Below, one piece after another: positions 43,563 to 56,686 of a DNA stretch of 64,000 nucleotides. Under the pieces are notes generated by a model. It was not told the DNA's origin. It made no database searches and worked only from the letters and a program-made list of their open reading frames with translations. Position 1 is the stretch's first letter, and each line of letters starts with the position of its first letter. The stretch covers positions 20,887,501 through 20,951,500 of the forward strand of contig CATNEN010000039.1 in NCBI GenBank assembly GCA_950097015.1, given 5' to 3'. A program made the translations under genes and the position numbers. Origin of the DNA: Macrostomum hystrix. Taxonomy: Eukaryota > Platyhelminthes > Macrostomidae.

Positions 43563-43691
43563 AGCTACTCCGACTCGCTCTCAAGGCTGCCCGCCGCTTC
43601 ATCGCTGAGACGAGTGCCGACTCAGCTGCTGCCTCGACAAGCTTTCTGTGTGAGAATTTTAAGACTTTAACTCCAAAGGAGAGCCTTGACG
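43563..43691 (+). other. Possible coding exon, with a partner at 45843-45938
   Basis: The frame ELLRLALKAARRFIAETSAD to FKTLTPKESLD ends at a donor-like GAC|GTATGT (phase 0). A possible phase-0 exon at 45843-45938 follows acceptor TTTACAG, reads KLLQDVQDNRSYQKEQSTRH and ends CAG|GTCAGA. A faint similarity of the first to COMMD-type helical domains is noted but not trusted. Upstream, the frame is interrupted by the MITE. Confidence 0.25.
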
Positions 43692-43699
43692 TATGTGAA

Positions 43700-44355
43700 G
43701 CTTTAATTGTCTCTGTTATATTTGTCTGTAATACTATTCCCAGTGCAAGCAATAAACCTGAGTCCTTCTCTGCTTATAACTTGTTAACTCCGTTTTTGCA
43801 AGTGTTTGCTTAAATGCAAACAAAATGAAGCTGAGAAACTTAGATTACAAATATGAAAATAAAAATAATTATGATTATTATTGAAATGCGCACGCCAATT
43901 GGGTGCTGATTTTTTGCTTATTTGATGTTGGTAACAAGGCTGAACGATTCGATTTAAAAAAGGCGATAGAAAAACAGTACATAATAGCATGCATAATATT
44001 AATTTTAGGTGAAAAAAATATTAGGATAATAGCCATTGGGTTTTTGCGAGTTACCATCAAATATAAGAAAACTAAAACTCATACTATAATCAAGCCTTCT
44101 ACGCTCGCAGCTATGGGCCTCAGGGCAGTGGCTTGTTTATTTAGCCTTAAGTATGCTTTCTATGAAGTCCACAAAACTTTCTGTTAATTATGTGCTTTCC
44201 TGTGTCATTAAATACACAACGTTGTCACCAGCTCTTAAGCTATCTAAATTTCGAACAGTGCCTGACACTTTCTCTATGAATTTATTTCTAATTAGAACAT
44301 AAACGGACCAATCGCATCTTCGTTCTCTACCCCGACTCTACATTTGGACATGAAT
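43700..44355. other. No feature recognised
   Basis: AT-rich DNA with short ORFs only; nothing supported. Confidence 0.4.
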
Positions 44356-44359
44356 TCTG

Positions 44360-44634
44360 TTTTCATAGGCGATTTCGGTCTTGCAGTGCGCAATGTCTCA
44401 GGCCAGTTTGTGGTTTCCTAGACGAAATCAGGACATTGTGCGCCTTTGTTCTGGGTTAGAGATTATTGTTAGGTACTTTTCTCTGGAGAAATCTTTCTTA
44501 AACGTGTAATAGAAGTGGCTGAGCTTGGCTGATTTTCCCATCCTCTGAGTCCAGTGGCTTCGAAACTCTGACTCAAAGTTCTCCCTGTGCGTTTTGATGG
44601 ACTTTGTTTTTCTAGTCTGTTGACCATTCCGCAT
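44360..44634 (-). pseudogene. Remnant of a non-LTR reverse transcriptase C-terminal region
   Basis: Minus-strand translation gives KLSHFYYTFKKDFSREKYL, then PEQRRTMS, an in-frame TGA, then FRLGNHKLA. The order (a Y..FK..F..E.YL block, an R-rich segment, FRLxNHKL) is characteristic of the region following the RT in many animal retroelement polyproteins. Only about 90 codons remain, with a nonsense codon and no RT core, so it is a dead fragment. Confidence 0.5.
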
Positions 44635-44639
44635 TACTT

Positions 44640-45164
44640 CGCTATTAATTTTTACCCAATGACAACATCGTTGTATTCTGTATCTGCCACCAATTTCGCG
44701 ATGATGGAGTATGGTCGGCTCCGAACTGAGGACCAGTATTGAAGGCTTCTTTTTTGAATACTATATAATACTATATAATATAATTAGTCTTCCTAATTCG
44801 GACCGGGCACCATTGCTGTCAGTGCTTGGACTAACTTGCAGAATCGACTTGCAGATTCTAAAATAGATTCTCTCTATAAGGTTCCGATCCCAAGTACCCA
44901 GTTTTATGGTAAGAAACCAACAGCTAAAGCCTTTCGCGTAGGTAAAAACTAGGCAGTATGTACTTTAAATGATCCCGTCCGCTGAGTGGCAGAATAGTAG
45001 AATAGAATAGAATCAGCACGAAGTACTGAACCGCCAGGTAATAATCCCAGCAAGATCGAAGAAAGGAGACTGGAGGAGGCTGTGTGAACTTTGGTCACCA
45101 GGTATAATTTATAACTAAAGGAGGGCTGAATGTATGGAAAATTATTCGCTGACTCCTGAGCACA
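44640..45164. other. No feature recognised
   Basis: Contains a small ACTATATAAT duplication near 44760 and the short repeat AGAATAGTAGAATAG near 44990, but no gene. Confidence 0.4.
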
Positions 45165-45397
45165 CACGCACACAAATACCGTAAGTCGGCAAATACGCTC
45201 ACACAGGTGCGAGTATCAGCTCTGATTTTCTCATCGTCAGGCCTTGGAGGTTTGTACTCGAGGTCGTAAATTCCACGACAAGCCCCCCAAGCCCTGTCTG
45301 CGGCTGCGTCTAAAAATAATGTGGCCTCGCCGCGGAATCGAGCTCAGGGACCTTGGTGCGAGAGGCAAACACTTTAACCGCTCTACCACCACTCACC
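45165..45397 (-). repeat. tRNA-derived SINE, family B, minus-strand copy
   Basis: On the minus strand: A-box-like GGTGGTAGAGCGGTTAAAG (complement of 45376-45394), then GATTCCGCGGCGAGGCCACATT, and a body ending with the GTGTGAGCG... and CTCAGGAGTC blocks. It is more diverged than the copy at 62471. A short extra remnant of the head may lie at 46115-46165 (CAGGGACCTTGGT, GGAGGCAAACG). Confidence 0.8.
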
Positions 45398-45399
45398 TG

Positions 45400-46265
45400 C
45401 TTCATAGCGTTCGCTACTACTAGCGTACTTTTCGCCAGGAAAATAATAATGAGCCGTATTTAACTTTAGCAACGCCTATTTTTATAAGAAAACTAAGCTT
45501 TAATCCTTTGCTCGTGAAATCTATTCGTATTTGTCCATTTCAATTGTATTTGCCGGTACACTCACACGTTGGAAAAAATTCGTGTTTGCCTTACTAAGTT
45601 TTTTATTGCACACAAAAGACTATTACAATTGCGGGGCTGTAGACTAAAAAATAGGCTTATATTTGCTAGACATACAAAAAAACATTTTTTTTCAAAAGTA
45701 TTTTATCTTATTCGCGATTATACTCTATAAGCACTGTAGTGTTTTAGTCATTATTTTTAGGCTGCACAGAACACGCGGATAAATTGTTTAATAAATCGAA
45801 GCCCGGAAACTAGAAAATCATCCATGGGACATTGCTTTACAGGCTCCAGCTGCTGACAAACTGCTGCAGGATGTTCAGGACAACCGAAGCTATCAGAAGG
45901 AACAGAGCACGAGACACTTGATGGCCGGTGTTGCACAGGTCAGATTGGCAGCAGTAATAATTTTTCTCCTGCTTGCAAACGTGAGCAGCGGATCGACCGA
46001 CGCGTCCGTCAAAAATCGCTTTCTGTTTGTTGAAAAGTTGATTCTATTCAGAGGTTACATCGTGATGATTAAAGGATTAGAAATCATAACTTGGTGGCAG
46101 ACTCAAGTCTATGTGCATGGCCTCCCAAAGATTCCAGCACAGGGACCTTGGTATGGGAGGCAAACGAGCGAACAAATCTCTCCCTAAGCCCCAGATAATG
46201 GAAAGTTTAGTTTGATATTTTAATCACGAGCAAAATAAATTTTTGTGTATTTTTTAATCCTAATG
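45400..46265. other. Mostly unresolved AT-rich DNA before the satellite
   Basis: Apart from the possible exon at 45843-45938 and a SINE-head-like remnant at 46115-46165, nothing is recognised. Confidence 0.4.
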
Positions 46266-46269
46266 ACAG

Positions 46270-49200
46270 GACTGCGAAGCTACTTAACTGACATTCTTCG
46301 GGACTGCAAAGCTACTGGACTGAGATTCTTCAGAACAGCAAAGCTACTGGACTGAGATTCTTCAGGACTGCAAAGCTACTGGACTGAGATTCTACAGGAC
46401 TGCAAAGCTACTGGACTGGGATTCTTCAGGACTGCAAAGCTACTGGAATCAGATTCTTCAGGACTGCAAAGCTACTGGACTGAGATTCTACAGGACTGCA
46501 AAGCTACTGGACTGGGATTCTTCAGGACTGCAAAGCTACTGGAATGAGATTCTTCAGGACTGCAAAGCTACTGGAATCAGATTCTTCAGGACTGCAAAGC
46601 TACTGGAATGAGATTCTTCAGGACTGCAAAGTTATTGGACCGAGATTCTTAAGTACTGCAAAGCTACTGGAATGAGATTCTTCAGAACTGCAAAGCTACT
46701 GGACTGAGATTCTTCAGGACTGGAAAGCTACTGGACTGAGATTCTTCAGGACTGCAAAGCTACTGGACTGAGATTCTTAAGGACTGCAAAGCCAATTAAT
46801 GGACTGACATTCTTCAGGACTGCAAAGCTACCGGAATGAGATTCTACAGAACTGCAAAGCTACTGGACTGAAATTCTACAGGACTGCAAAGCTACTGGAC
46901 AGAGATTCTTCAGGACTGCAAAGCTACTGGACTGAGATTCTTCACGACTGCAAAGCTACTGGACTGGGATTCTTCAGGACTGCAAAGCTACTGGACTGAA
47001 ATTCTTGAGGACTGCAAAGCTACTGGACTGAGATTCTTCAGGACTGCAAACCTACTGGACTGAGATTCTTGAGGACTGCAAAGCTACTGGACTGAGATTG
47101 TTTAGAGCTGCAAAGCTACCGGACTGAAATTCTTTAGGGCTGCAAAGCTACTGGACTAAGATTCTTTAGGACTGCAAAGCTACTGGACTGAGATTCTTCA
47201 GGACTGCAAAACTACTGGACTGAGATTCTTCAGGACTGCAAAGCTACTGGACTGAGTTTCTTCAGGACTGCAAAGCTACTAGACAGAGATTCTTCTAGAC
47301 TGCAAAGCTACTGGATTGAGATTCTTCAGAACTGCAAAGCTACTGGACTGAGATTCTTCGGGATTGCAAAGCTACTGGAGTGAGATTCTTCAGGACTGCA
47401 AAGCTACTGGACTTAAATTCTTTAAGGCTGCAAACCTACTGGACTGAGATTCTTCAGGACTGCAAACCTACTGGACTGAGATTCTTCAGGACTGCAAACC
47501 TACTGGACTGAGTTTCTTCAGGACTGCAAAGCTATTAGACTGAGATTCTTCTAGACTGCAAAGCTACTGGACTGAGATTCTTCAGAACTGCAAAGCTACT
47601 GGACTGAGATTCTTAAGGACTGCAAAGCTAATTAATGGACTGACATTCTTCAGGACTGCAAAGCTACCAGACTGAGATTCTTCAGGACTGCAAAGCTACC
47701 GGAATGAGATTCTACAGGACTGCAAAGCTACTGGACTGAGATTCTTCGGGACTGCAAAGCTACTGGAATGAGATTCTTCAGGACTGCAAAGCTACCGGAA
47801 TGAGATTCTACAGGACTGCAAAGCTACTGGACTGAGATTCTTCAGGACTGCAAACCTACTGGACTGAGATTCTTCAGGACTGCAAAGCTACTTGACTGAG
47901 ATTCTACAGGACTGCAAAGCTACTGGACTGGGATTCTTCAGGACTGCAAAGCTACTGGAATGAGATTCTTCAGGACTGCAAAGCTACTGGAATGAGATTC
48001 TTAAGGACTGCAAAGCTACTGGAATGAGATTCTTCAGGACTGCAAACCTACTGGACTGAGATTCTTCAGGACTGCAAACCTACTGGACTGAGTTTCTTCA
48101 GGACTGCAAAGCTATTAGACTGAGATTCTTCTAGACTGCAAAGCTACTGGACTGAGATTCTTCAGAACTGCAAAGCTACTGGACTGAGATTCTTAAGGAC
48201 TGCAAAGCTAATTAATGGACTGACATTCTTCAGGACTGCAAAGCTACCAGACTGAGATTCTTCAGGACTGCAAAGCTACCGGAATGAGATTCTACAGGAC
48301 TGCAAAGCTACTGGACTGAGATTCTTCGGGACTGCAAAGCTACTGGAATGAGATTCTTCAGGACTGCAAAGCTACCGGAATGAGATTCTACAGGACTGCA
48401 AAGCTACTGGACTGAGATTCTTCAGGACTGCAAACCTACTGGACTGAGATTCTTCAGGACTGCAAAGCTACTGGACTGAGATTCTACAGGACTGCAAAGC
48501 TACTGGACTGGTATTCTTCAGGACTGCAAAGCTACTGGAATGAGATTCTTCAGGACTGCAAAGCTACTGGAATGAGATTCTTAAGGACTGCAAAGCTACT
48601 GGAATGAGATTCTTCAGGACTGCAAACCTACTGGACTGAGATTCTTAAGGACTGCAAAGTTACTGGAATGAGATTCTTGAGGACTGCAAAGCTACTGGAC
48701 TGAGATTCTTTAGAGCTGCAAAGCTACCGGACTGAAATTCTTTAGGGCTGCAAAGCTACTGGACTGAGATTCTTTAGGACTGCAAAGCTACTGGACTGAG
48801 ATTCTTCAGGACTGCAAAGCTACTGGACTGAGATTCTTCAGGACTGCAAAACTACTGGACTGAGATTCTTCAGGACTGCAAAGCTACTGGACTGAGTTTC
48901 TTCAGGACTGCAAAGCTACTAGACTGAGATTCTTCTAGACTGCAAAGCTACTGGACTGAGATTCTTCAGAACTGCAAAGCTATTGGACTGAGATTCTTCG
49001 GGATTGCAAAGCTACTGGAGTGAGATTCTTCAGGACTGCAAAGCTACTGGACTTAAATTCTTTAAGGCTGCAAACCTACTGGACTGAGATTCTTCAGGAC
49101 TGCAAACCTACTGGACTGAGTTTCTTCAGGACTGCAAAGCTATTAGACTGAGATTCTTCTAGACAGCAAAGCTACTGGACTGAGATTCTTCAGAACTGCA

Positions 49201-52200
49201 AAGCTACTGGACTGAGATTGTTCGGGATTGCAAAGCCACTGGAGTGAGATTCTTCAGGACTGCAAAGCTACTGGACTTAAATTCTTAAAAGCTGCAAACC
49301 TACTGGACTGAGATTCTTCAGGACTGCAAACCTACTGGACTGAGTTTCTTCAGGACTGCAAAGCTATTAGACTGAGATTCTTCTAGACTGCAAAGCTACT
49401 GGACTGAGATTCTTCAGAACTGCAAAGCTACTGGACTGAGATTCTTAAGGACTGCAAAGCTAATTAATGGACTGACATTCTTCAGGACTGCAAAGCTACC
49501 AGACTGAGATTCTTCAGGACTGCAAAGCTACCGGAATGAGATTCTACAGGACTGCAAAGCTACTGGACTGAGATTCTTCGGGACTGCAAAGCTACTGGAA
49601 TGAGATTCTTCAGGACTGCAAAGCTACCGGAATGAGATTCTACAGGACTGCAAAGCTACTGGACTGAGATTCTTCAGGACTGCAAACCTACTGGACTGAG
49701 ATTCTTCAGGACTGCAAAGCTACTGGACTGAGATTCTACAGGACTGCAAAGCTACTGGACTGGGATTCTTCAGGACTGCAAAGCTACTGGAATGAGATTC
49801 TTCAGGACTGCAAAGCTACTGGAATGAGATTCTTAAGGACTGCAAAGCTACTGGAATGAGATTCTTCAGGACTGCAAACCTACTGGACTGAGATTCTTCA
49901 GGACTGCAAACCTACTGGACTGAGTTTCTTCAGGACTGCAAAGCTATTAGACTGAGATTCTTCTAGACTGCAAAGCTACTGGACTGAGATTCGTCAGAAC
50001 TGCAAAGCTACTGGACTGAGATTCTTAAGGACTGCAAAGCTAATTAATGGACTGACATTCTTCAGGACTGCAAAGCTACCAGACTGAGATTCTTCAGGAC
50101 TGCAAAGCTACCGGAATGAGATTCTACAGGACTGCAAAGCTACTGGACTGAGATTCTTCGGGACTGCAAAGCTACTGGAATGAGATTCTTTAGGACTGCA
50201 AAGCTACCGGAATGAGATTCTACAGGACTGCAAAGCTACTGGACTGAGATTCTTCAGGACTGCAAACCTACTGGACTGAGATTCTTCAGGACTGCAAAGC
50301 TACTGGACTGAGATTCTACAGGACTGCAAAGCTACTGGACTGGGATTCTTCAGGACTGCAAAGCTACTGGAATGAGATTCTTCAGGACTGCAAAGCTACT
50401 GGAATGAGATTCTTAAGGACTGCAAAGCTACTGGAATGAGATTCTTCAGGACTGCAAACCTACTGGACTGAGATTCTTAAGGACTGCAAAGTTACTGGAA
50501 TGAGATTCTTGAGGACTGCAAAGCTACTGGACTGAGATTCTTTAGAGCTGCAAAGCTACCGGACTGAAATTCTTTAGGGCTGCAAAGCTACTGGACTGAG
50601 ATTCTTTAGGACTGCAAAGCTACTGGACTGAGATTCTTCAGGACTGCAAAGCTACTGGACTGAGATTCTTCAGGACTGCAAAACTACTGGACTGAGATTA
50701 TTCAGGACTGCAAAGCCACTGGACTGAGTTTCTTCAGGACTGCAAAGCTACTAGACTGAGATTCTTCTAGACTGCAAAGCTACTGGACTGAGATTCTTCA
50801 GAACTGCAAAGCTATTGGACTGAGATTCTTCGGGATTGCAAAGCTACTGGAGTGAGATTCTTCAGGACTGCAAAGCTACTGGACTTAAATTCTTTAAGGC
50901 TGCAAACCTACTGGACTGAGATTCTTCAGGACTGCAAACCTACTGGACTGAGTTTCTTCAGGACTGCAAAGCTATTAGACTGAGATTCTTCTAGACAGCA
51001 AAGCTACTGGACTGAGATTCTTCAGAACTGCAAAGCTACTGGACTGAGATTTTTCGGGATTGCAAAGCCACTGGAGTGAGATTCTTCAGGACTGCAAAGC
51101 TACTGGACTTAAATTCTTAAAAGCTGCAAACCTACTGGACTGAGATTCTTCAGGACTGCAAACCTACTGGACTGAGATTCTTCAGGACTGCAAACCTACT
51201 GGACTGAAATTCTACAGGACTGCAAAGCTACTGGACAGAGATTCTTCAGGACTGCAAAGCTACCGGACTATGATTCTTGAGGACTGCAAAGCTACTGGAC
51301 TGAGATTCTTCAGGACTGCAAAGCTACTGGACTGGGATTCTTCAGGACTGCAAAGCTACCGGACTGAAATTCTTGAGGACTGCAAAGCTACTGGACTGAG
51401 ATTCTTCAGGACTGCAAAGCTACTGGACTGAGATTCTTCAGGACTGCAAAGCTACTGGACTGAGATTCTTCAGGACTGCAAAGCTACTGGACTGAGATTC
51501 TTGAGGACTGCAAAGCTACTGGACTGAGATTCTTTAGGACTGCAAAGCTACTGGACTGAGATTCTTCAGGACTGCAAAGCTACTGGACTGAGATTCTTCA
51601 GGACTGCAAAGCAACTGGACTGAGATTCTTCAGAACTGCAAAGCTACTCGACTAAATTCTTCAGGACTGCAAAGCTACAGGACTGAGATTCTTCAGGACT
51701 GAAAAGCTACTGGACTGAGATTCTTCAGGACTGCAAAGCTACTGGACTGAGATTCTACAGGACTGCAAAGCTACTGGACTGGGATTCTTCAGGACTGCAA
51801 AGCCACTGGACTTAAATTCTTTAAGGCTGCAAACCTACTGGACTGAGATTCTTCAGGACTGCAAACCTACTGGACTGAGTTTCTTCAGGACTGCAAAGCT
51901 ATTAGACTGAGATTCTTCTAGACTGCAAAGCTACTGGACTGAGATTCTTCAGAACTGCAAAGCTACTGGACTGAGATTCTTCGGGATTGCAAAGCCACTG
52001 GAGTGAGATTCTTCAGGACTGCAAAGCTACTGGACTTAAATTCTTTAAAGCTGCAAACCTACTGGACTGAGATTCTTCAGGACTGCAAACCTACTGGACT
52101 GAGATTCTTCAGGACTGCATACCTACTGGACTGAAATTTTACAGGACTGCAAAGCTACTGGACAGAGATTCTTCAGGACTGCAAAGCTACCGGACTATGA

Positions 52201-53043
52201 TTCTTGAGGACTGCAAAGCTACTGGACTTAGATTCTTCAGGACTGCAAAGCTACTGGACTGGGATTCTTCAGGACTGCAAAGCTACCCGACTGAAATTCT
52301 TGAGGACTGCAAAGCTACTGGACTGAGATTCTTCAGGACTGCAAAGCTACTGGACTGAGATTCTTGAGGACTGCAAAGCTACTGGACTGAGATTCTTCAG
52401 GACTGGAAAGCTACTGGACTGAGATTCTTCAGGACTGCAAAGCTACTGGACTGAGATTCTTCAGAACTGCAAAGCTACTGGACTAAATTCTTCAGGACTG
52501 CAAAGCTACAGGACTGAGATTCTACAGGACTGCAAAGCTACTGGACTGAGATTCTTCAGAACTGCAAAGCTACTGGACTAAATTCTTCAGGACTGCAAAG
52601 CTACAGGACTGAGATTCTTCAGGACTGCAAAGCTACTGGACTGAGATTCTTCAGGACTGCAAAGCTACTGGACTGAGATTCTACAGGACTGCAAAGCTAC
52701 TGGACTGGGATTCTTCAGGACTGCAAAGCTACTGGAATGAGATTCTTCAGGACTGCAAAGCTACTGGACTGAGATTCTTCAGGACTGCAAAGCTACTGGA
52801 CTGAGATTCTTCAGAACTGCAAAGCTACTGGACTAAATTCTTCAGGACTGCAAAGCTACAGGACTGAGATTCTTCAGGACTGCAAAGCTACTGGACTGAG
52901 ATTCTTCATGACTGCAAAGCTACTGGACTGAGATTCTACAGGACTGCAAAGCTACTGGACTGGGATTCTTCAGGACTGCAAAGCTACTGGAATGAGATTC
53001 TTCAGGACTGCAAAGTTACTGGACCGAGATTCTTAAGTACTGC
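46270..53043 (+). repeat. Satellite array, 32-bp unit, about 210 copies
   Basis: The unit is GACTGCAAAGCTACTGGACT then GAGATTCTTCAG, with common variants (TACAG, GGAATG, CCGG). Larger blocks recur: the marker GCTAATTAATGGACTGAC is found at 47627, 48207, 49459 and 50039, giving a 580-bp higher-order period in two pairs. The array is interrupted at 53043 by the LTR element and resumes at 62375. No long ORF was recognised within it. Confidence 0.97.
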
Positions 53044-55367
53044 TGATGTGGAGTGTGCTGCGGGAATCGAGTGGGAATGTGAGCCAGCCGAATTTTTCCA
53101 ATTTTTAGCAAGTTAATAATCGCGACCCACATAGCAGCTGGCCGCAGAACACCATCATTAATCTTAGGGCCAGACTTGGGGCGGAGGTGAATTAAGTAGC
53201 CGCCGATTCCCCTTGTCTCGGATCTGTCTAGTCCCCTGTAGAAGTGACTGATCGCGGCCATAGCAATACTGTATGGACTAGTTTAGGTCATAATTCCCCT
53301 CCAAACCGCGATCAGATTGTAGGGATCACTCATGCGTCTAGAGTGAGCATTAATTCTTCATGTCCCTTTTCTTTACTGTAACCCGAGCCGAAGCTCGATT
53401 ATGACCTTTCCCCCTTTAGATACATGTAACGACACTATAGGCAGGTCGGCGCCTGCGCTTCCCATATCCCGGCGGGATCACAATCATTGGCCGACTGCCG
53501 GCAGACGCTCCTAGTGGAGCATCTGGCGATTCTCGCCGCCGCTTCAGTGGGCAATTGGGGTGGCATAATGCCGACCCGATTCCTCGCTGACAGGCTGGCG
53601 AGCATGTGGGTTATTTTGATGAATGCGAGGTTGACGGAGCTGCAGGACTATTTAAGAGAGCGCGCTGCGCTGCCCCTAGGACAACCTTCCCTCCACCCTG
53701 GACTAAAACCTACCCCCCTTCCTGTCTGGTCCCGGAACACGGTCCGTGGACTCTCCCCCTTACTAGATAGGACTTAGCCCCTGAGCCTAAGGCTCCAGAT
53801 CATAGCAGCAGGCAACTACCTGCTAGTGCCCCTAAGCGCAAGCCACCTCCTTGGGTGAGCTCCAAATTGAGCCGTGTGCTCCTGCGATTTGGTCCCTTGC
53901 CAATCGCACTAGGCACCCCCGTCCCTACTTCCTCTTTCAATTGCCTTTCCCAGCGAGACCAACGGCCTGCAGCCTGTCAACCAGCATCGCAGATAAGTAA
54001 CCCGCGTAGCGGACTTTTATTGCTATCCCTAAGGGATTTATTATCTAGCTAGTGGGCAATTGGGGCAAGGGCAGGGTTTCGATTCTAGCCTAATAAACTA
54101 TTATTCATCTTAGTCGCCAATCATTTAACTATTAGGCAATTTAGTAACAATTTAAATCACTTTCTATCATGCTGTTATTTCCCCTTTATTTTCTCATTGG
54201 ACAGCCCTCAATCATGAGTGGCTAATTCACTAGGGGAATGGGCTCTGGCGAGGCCGAGCTGAAAGCTGCGGCAAGAAGGCTACTGTGAGCGCGCATGAGA
54301 GTAATATGGAGCTAGGGATTTGCGAGCTAAATGCGGGATGTAGCGTGTGCATTTCTGCCTACGAGGTGGGGGATTCCTTGGCCGGCTTTCCTCACTCTCT
54401 CGGCGGGTTCCAGTGTATGCGTCAAGTTCCTTTGCCAATTTGAATTCTCCCTCTTTTCCCCGCCTTTCGCAACCGCGGCCATGGGAGCGAGAGGCGTGAT
54501 CTAATAATTTCCTGCTTGCATAATCACTCAGCCAGTGTTCAGCTTAATCTCTCCTGCCTCTGTTCTCCTCAACTCACACAGAATCGGCTTGCTAGTTATC
54601 TAATGAGTAGGCTGCAGTCTAATGTACGGAATGTGTCTAATGTCTCATGAGTAGGATTCTGGCTATGGATTTCTCATTCGGGTTCGGAGTACCACCTTTC
54701 TAGACCACTGTAGCGCAGTTTCAGGAATCCCCTTGTGAGGCGTGACTCGATCCATTCTGGGGTTCTCACCCTAGTCTAAAACGGAAGTTACAGAATGCTC
54801 TATTTTTCGGCTTGTCTAAGATCTGTGTGACAAACTGGGAGCTGCGAGCTCCGGGGACCCAAGTTCCCAAATGTCTGCGGTGGCAACGTAGGCGCATTGG
54901 GTGGTGGTGCTACCTTCGATCATTATCCGCTTTGCCGATAGCCTTTCCGCATTTCTAAGACAAGAGCCTAGGCCGAGTCGACCACTGCTACCAAAGTTAG
55001 GAGTCAGTTACGAACATGCTACTGATGACAGTAGGCTATCTAGCCCTGTCCTATTCGCTTGCGGGTAGTCCGACATCTATTTAGACTTTTAGCCGGTTTC
55101 GAGCACTGCTTGGGGTGGGCACGGCAGTCATGCCTGTGGCCTATGGGTTGGGTGGGACTGGCCAGCCTGAGGCCAATAGGACCACTCACTTGCATCCTTT
55201 GTACCGCCTCATCTCTCCCTTCATCTCTCCCTTCATCCCTCCCTTCGTCATCCCTCTCTGCGACAACTCGCGGCAGCAGCGATCGACCTCCGACTCTATC
55301 GTCGTTTTCCACACTCCTATCTTTCATGAGGGCGGTCATCGGCTGGCAAAAGGCCCGCACTATTTCA
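53044..55367 (+). repeat. Left LTR
   Basis: 2324 bp, unusually long. It contains TATTTAAG (53649-53656), a TATA-like box, and AATAAA (54092-54097), which would place U3 and R in the left 1.1 kb and leave a U5 of over 1.2 kb. It differs from the right LTR at two places I noticed: CTGGGAGC versus CTAGGAGC near 54836, and GGTGGTGCTACC versus GGTGGCGCTACC near 54908. ORFs within it are not supported. Confidence 0.95.
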
Positions 55368-55368
55368 A

Positions 55369-55386
55369 TGGTGGCAGCGGTGGGAT
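55369..55386 (+). promoter_or_regulatory. Primer-binding site, complementary to tRNA-Leu
   Basis: TGGTGGCAGCGGTGGGAT starts one base after the LTR. It is the exact complement of the 3' end of animal tRNA-Leu (ATCCCACCGCTGCCA plus CCA), as remembered from vertebrate tRNA-Leu(AAG). Minus-strand DNA synthesis would start here. Confidence 0.85.
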
Positions 55387-55801
55387 CTAGAAGGGGCGCG
55401 AAACGAACCTGAATTTTTTCAATTGTTAGTTTAGCGCCGCAGATTTCTGTGGTAGTTAGCCGTAAGGGCTTCTTCTAGATTTCATCTTCCGTACGCCTAA
55501 ATCTTATCTCTAGAGACTGGACTTCAGTTCGAGTAACTGTCAATTAATTTTCTTGAACAGTTTCAATTTGATTCGGACTTTAATTTAGGCTTTTGTTAGA
55601 GTTTCCAAAATTCTGATTAGTGACTTTCTACTATGAGTAGGCTGTGTGAGCGGACTTCATGCTAGAGTGTCTTCGGGTTAGTGGCTGCTGCAGGAGTCAG
55701 GGACTGTCTGTGGGGTTTCCTGCGTGACTGTTCTGGGAGGGGCCATTCTTAACGAGGGACCGGGCAACGCCTTTCGGCCTTCTAACCGAGCGAGGGGAGC
55801 C

Positions 55802-56185
55802 CCCGGCAATGCAGCCGGGAATCGATGACTCGCTGAGCACCGGGGATTGGTTCTCTTGGGCAGCTTGCGGGCCTGCTTACGTGTACCTGATTCTGAAAGT
55901 GTCACATAGCTTTGACCAAGTCTGACTTTGGTGGGGAACAGTTAGGGAGGTGGGACTTCTGAGGGAGGTCTAGCGACCCCCGTGCCCGCCTCTCGAAACT
56001 GCCTACTTCAAGTATGGGCTAGAATTCGGTCGGCACGTTTTTCTAAGAGATTCTTTGAGGGGTTTTCTAAATGGGGTAGCCAGGCTTTAGCCATGGACTC
56101 CTATCCGAGCGAGATCCCAGGTATATCCCCCCTGGGCTTCCCAGTCTCGTTAATCGCGAGGGGGGCCCCCGGCAATGCAGCCGGG
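55802..56185 (+). other. Duplicated leader hairpin with self-complementary loop
   Basis: CCCGGCAATGCAGCCGGG occurs at 55802-55819 and 56168-56185, each with a 6-bp perfect stem and an AAUGCA loop containing the palindrome UGCA. Surrounding bases are also similar (GCGAGGGG before, GAATCGATGACTC or GAACCGATGACTC after, then GGGGATT). Location between primer site and gag fits an RNA dimerisation or packaging element; that function is inferred. Confidence 0.6.
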
Positions 56186-56686
56186 AACCGATGACTCCCT
56201 GAACGAGTCGGGGATTATCCTTTCTCTGAGTATCTTATTGAGGCGTGTACTTTCCAAGGTAGGGTGATAGGCTGTTGCAGGCGCAAGCTTGCAGTAGTAC
56301 TGACCCCGCCGTACCTATAGTGCAACAGTCCGCTATAGGGTTGCAGAACGAGTGCTAAGTTAAAACCTAGACTTCTATGTCCCAAACTTGAGTGCGCGCA
56401 AACAGTTGTCAGTAGCCAAGGCTGGAAGCAACGCTAGCCAGGGCCCTGGGCCCTTTTCTCTCTCACTGATCTTTGATCTCATTTTTGCGGTAGGGTTGCT
56501 TGCTAGGAGTAGGGGATTCGCCGCATTATTAATTAGGGCTGGACTTGACAGCTCAGGCTCATTTTCTTTCCCCCCGCACGATCTCCGGTCGTGATCTGTT
56601 TTTCCTTTCTCTCCTTCCCCATTGTTGCATTAGCGACAAACACCCCTTTCAATTCGCAAAAACCCTCATTTCTCTTTTGGCCGAAA

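Noticed and set aside
43529-43813. COMMD-family assignment
   Set aside because: Similarity is limited to a general helical pattern and depends on assuming splice sites; not reliable by eye.
55040-55412. ORFs in the LTRs, present twice
   Set aside because: Identical because the LTRs are identical; they contain simple repeat-derived DEGR runs and no domain.
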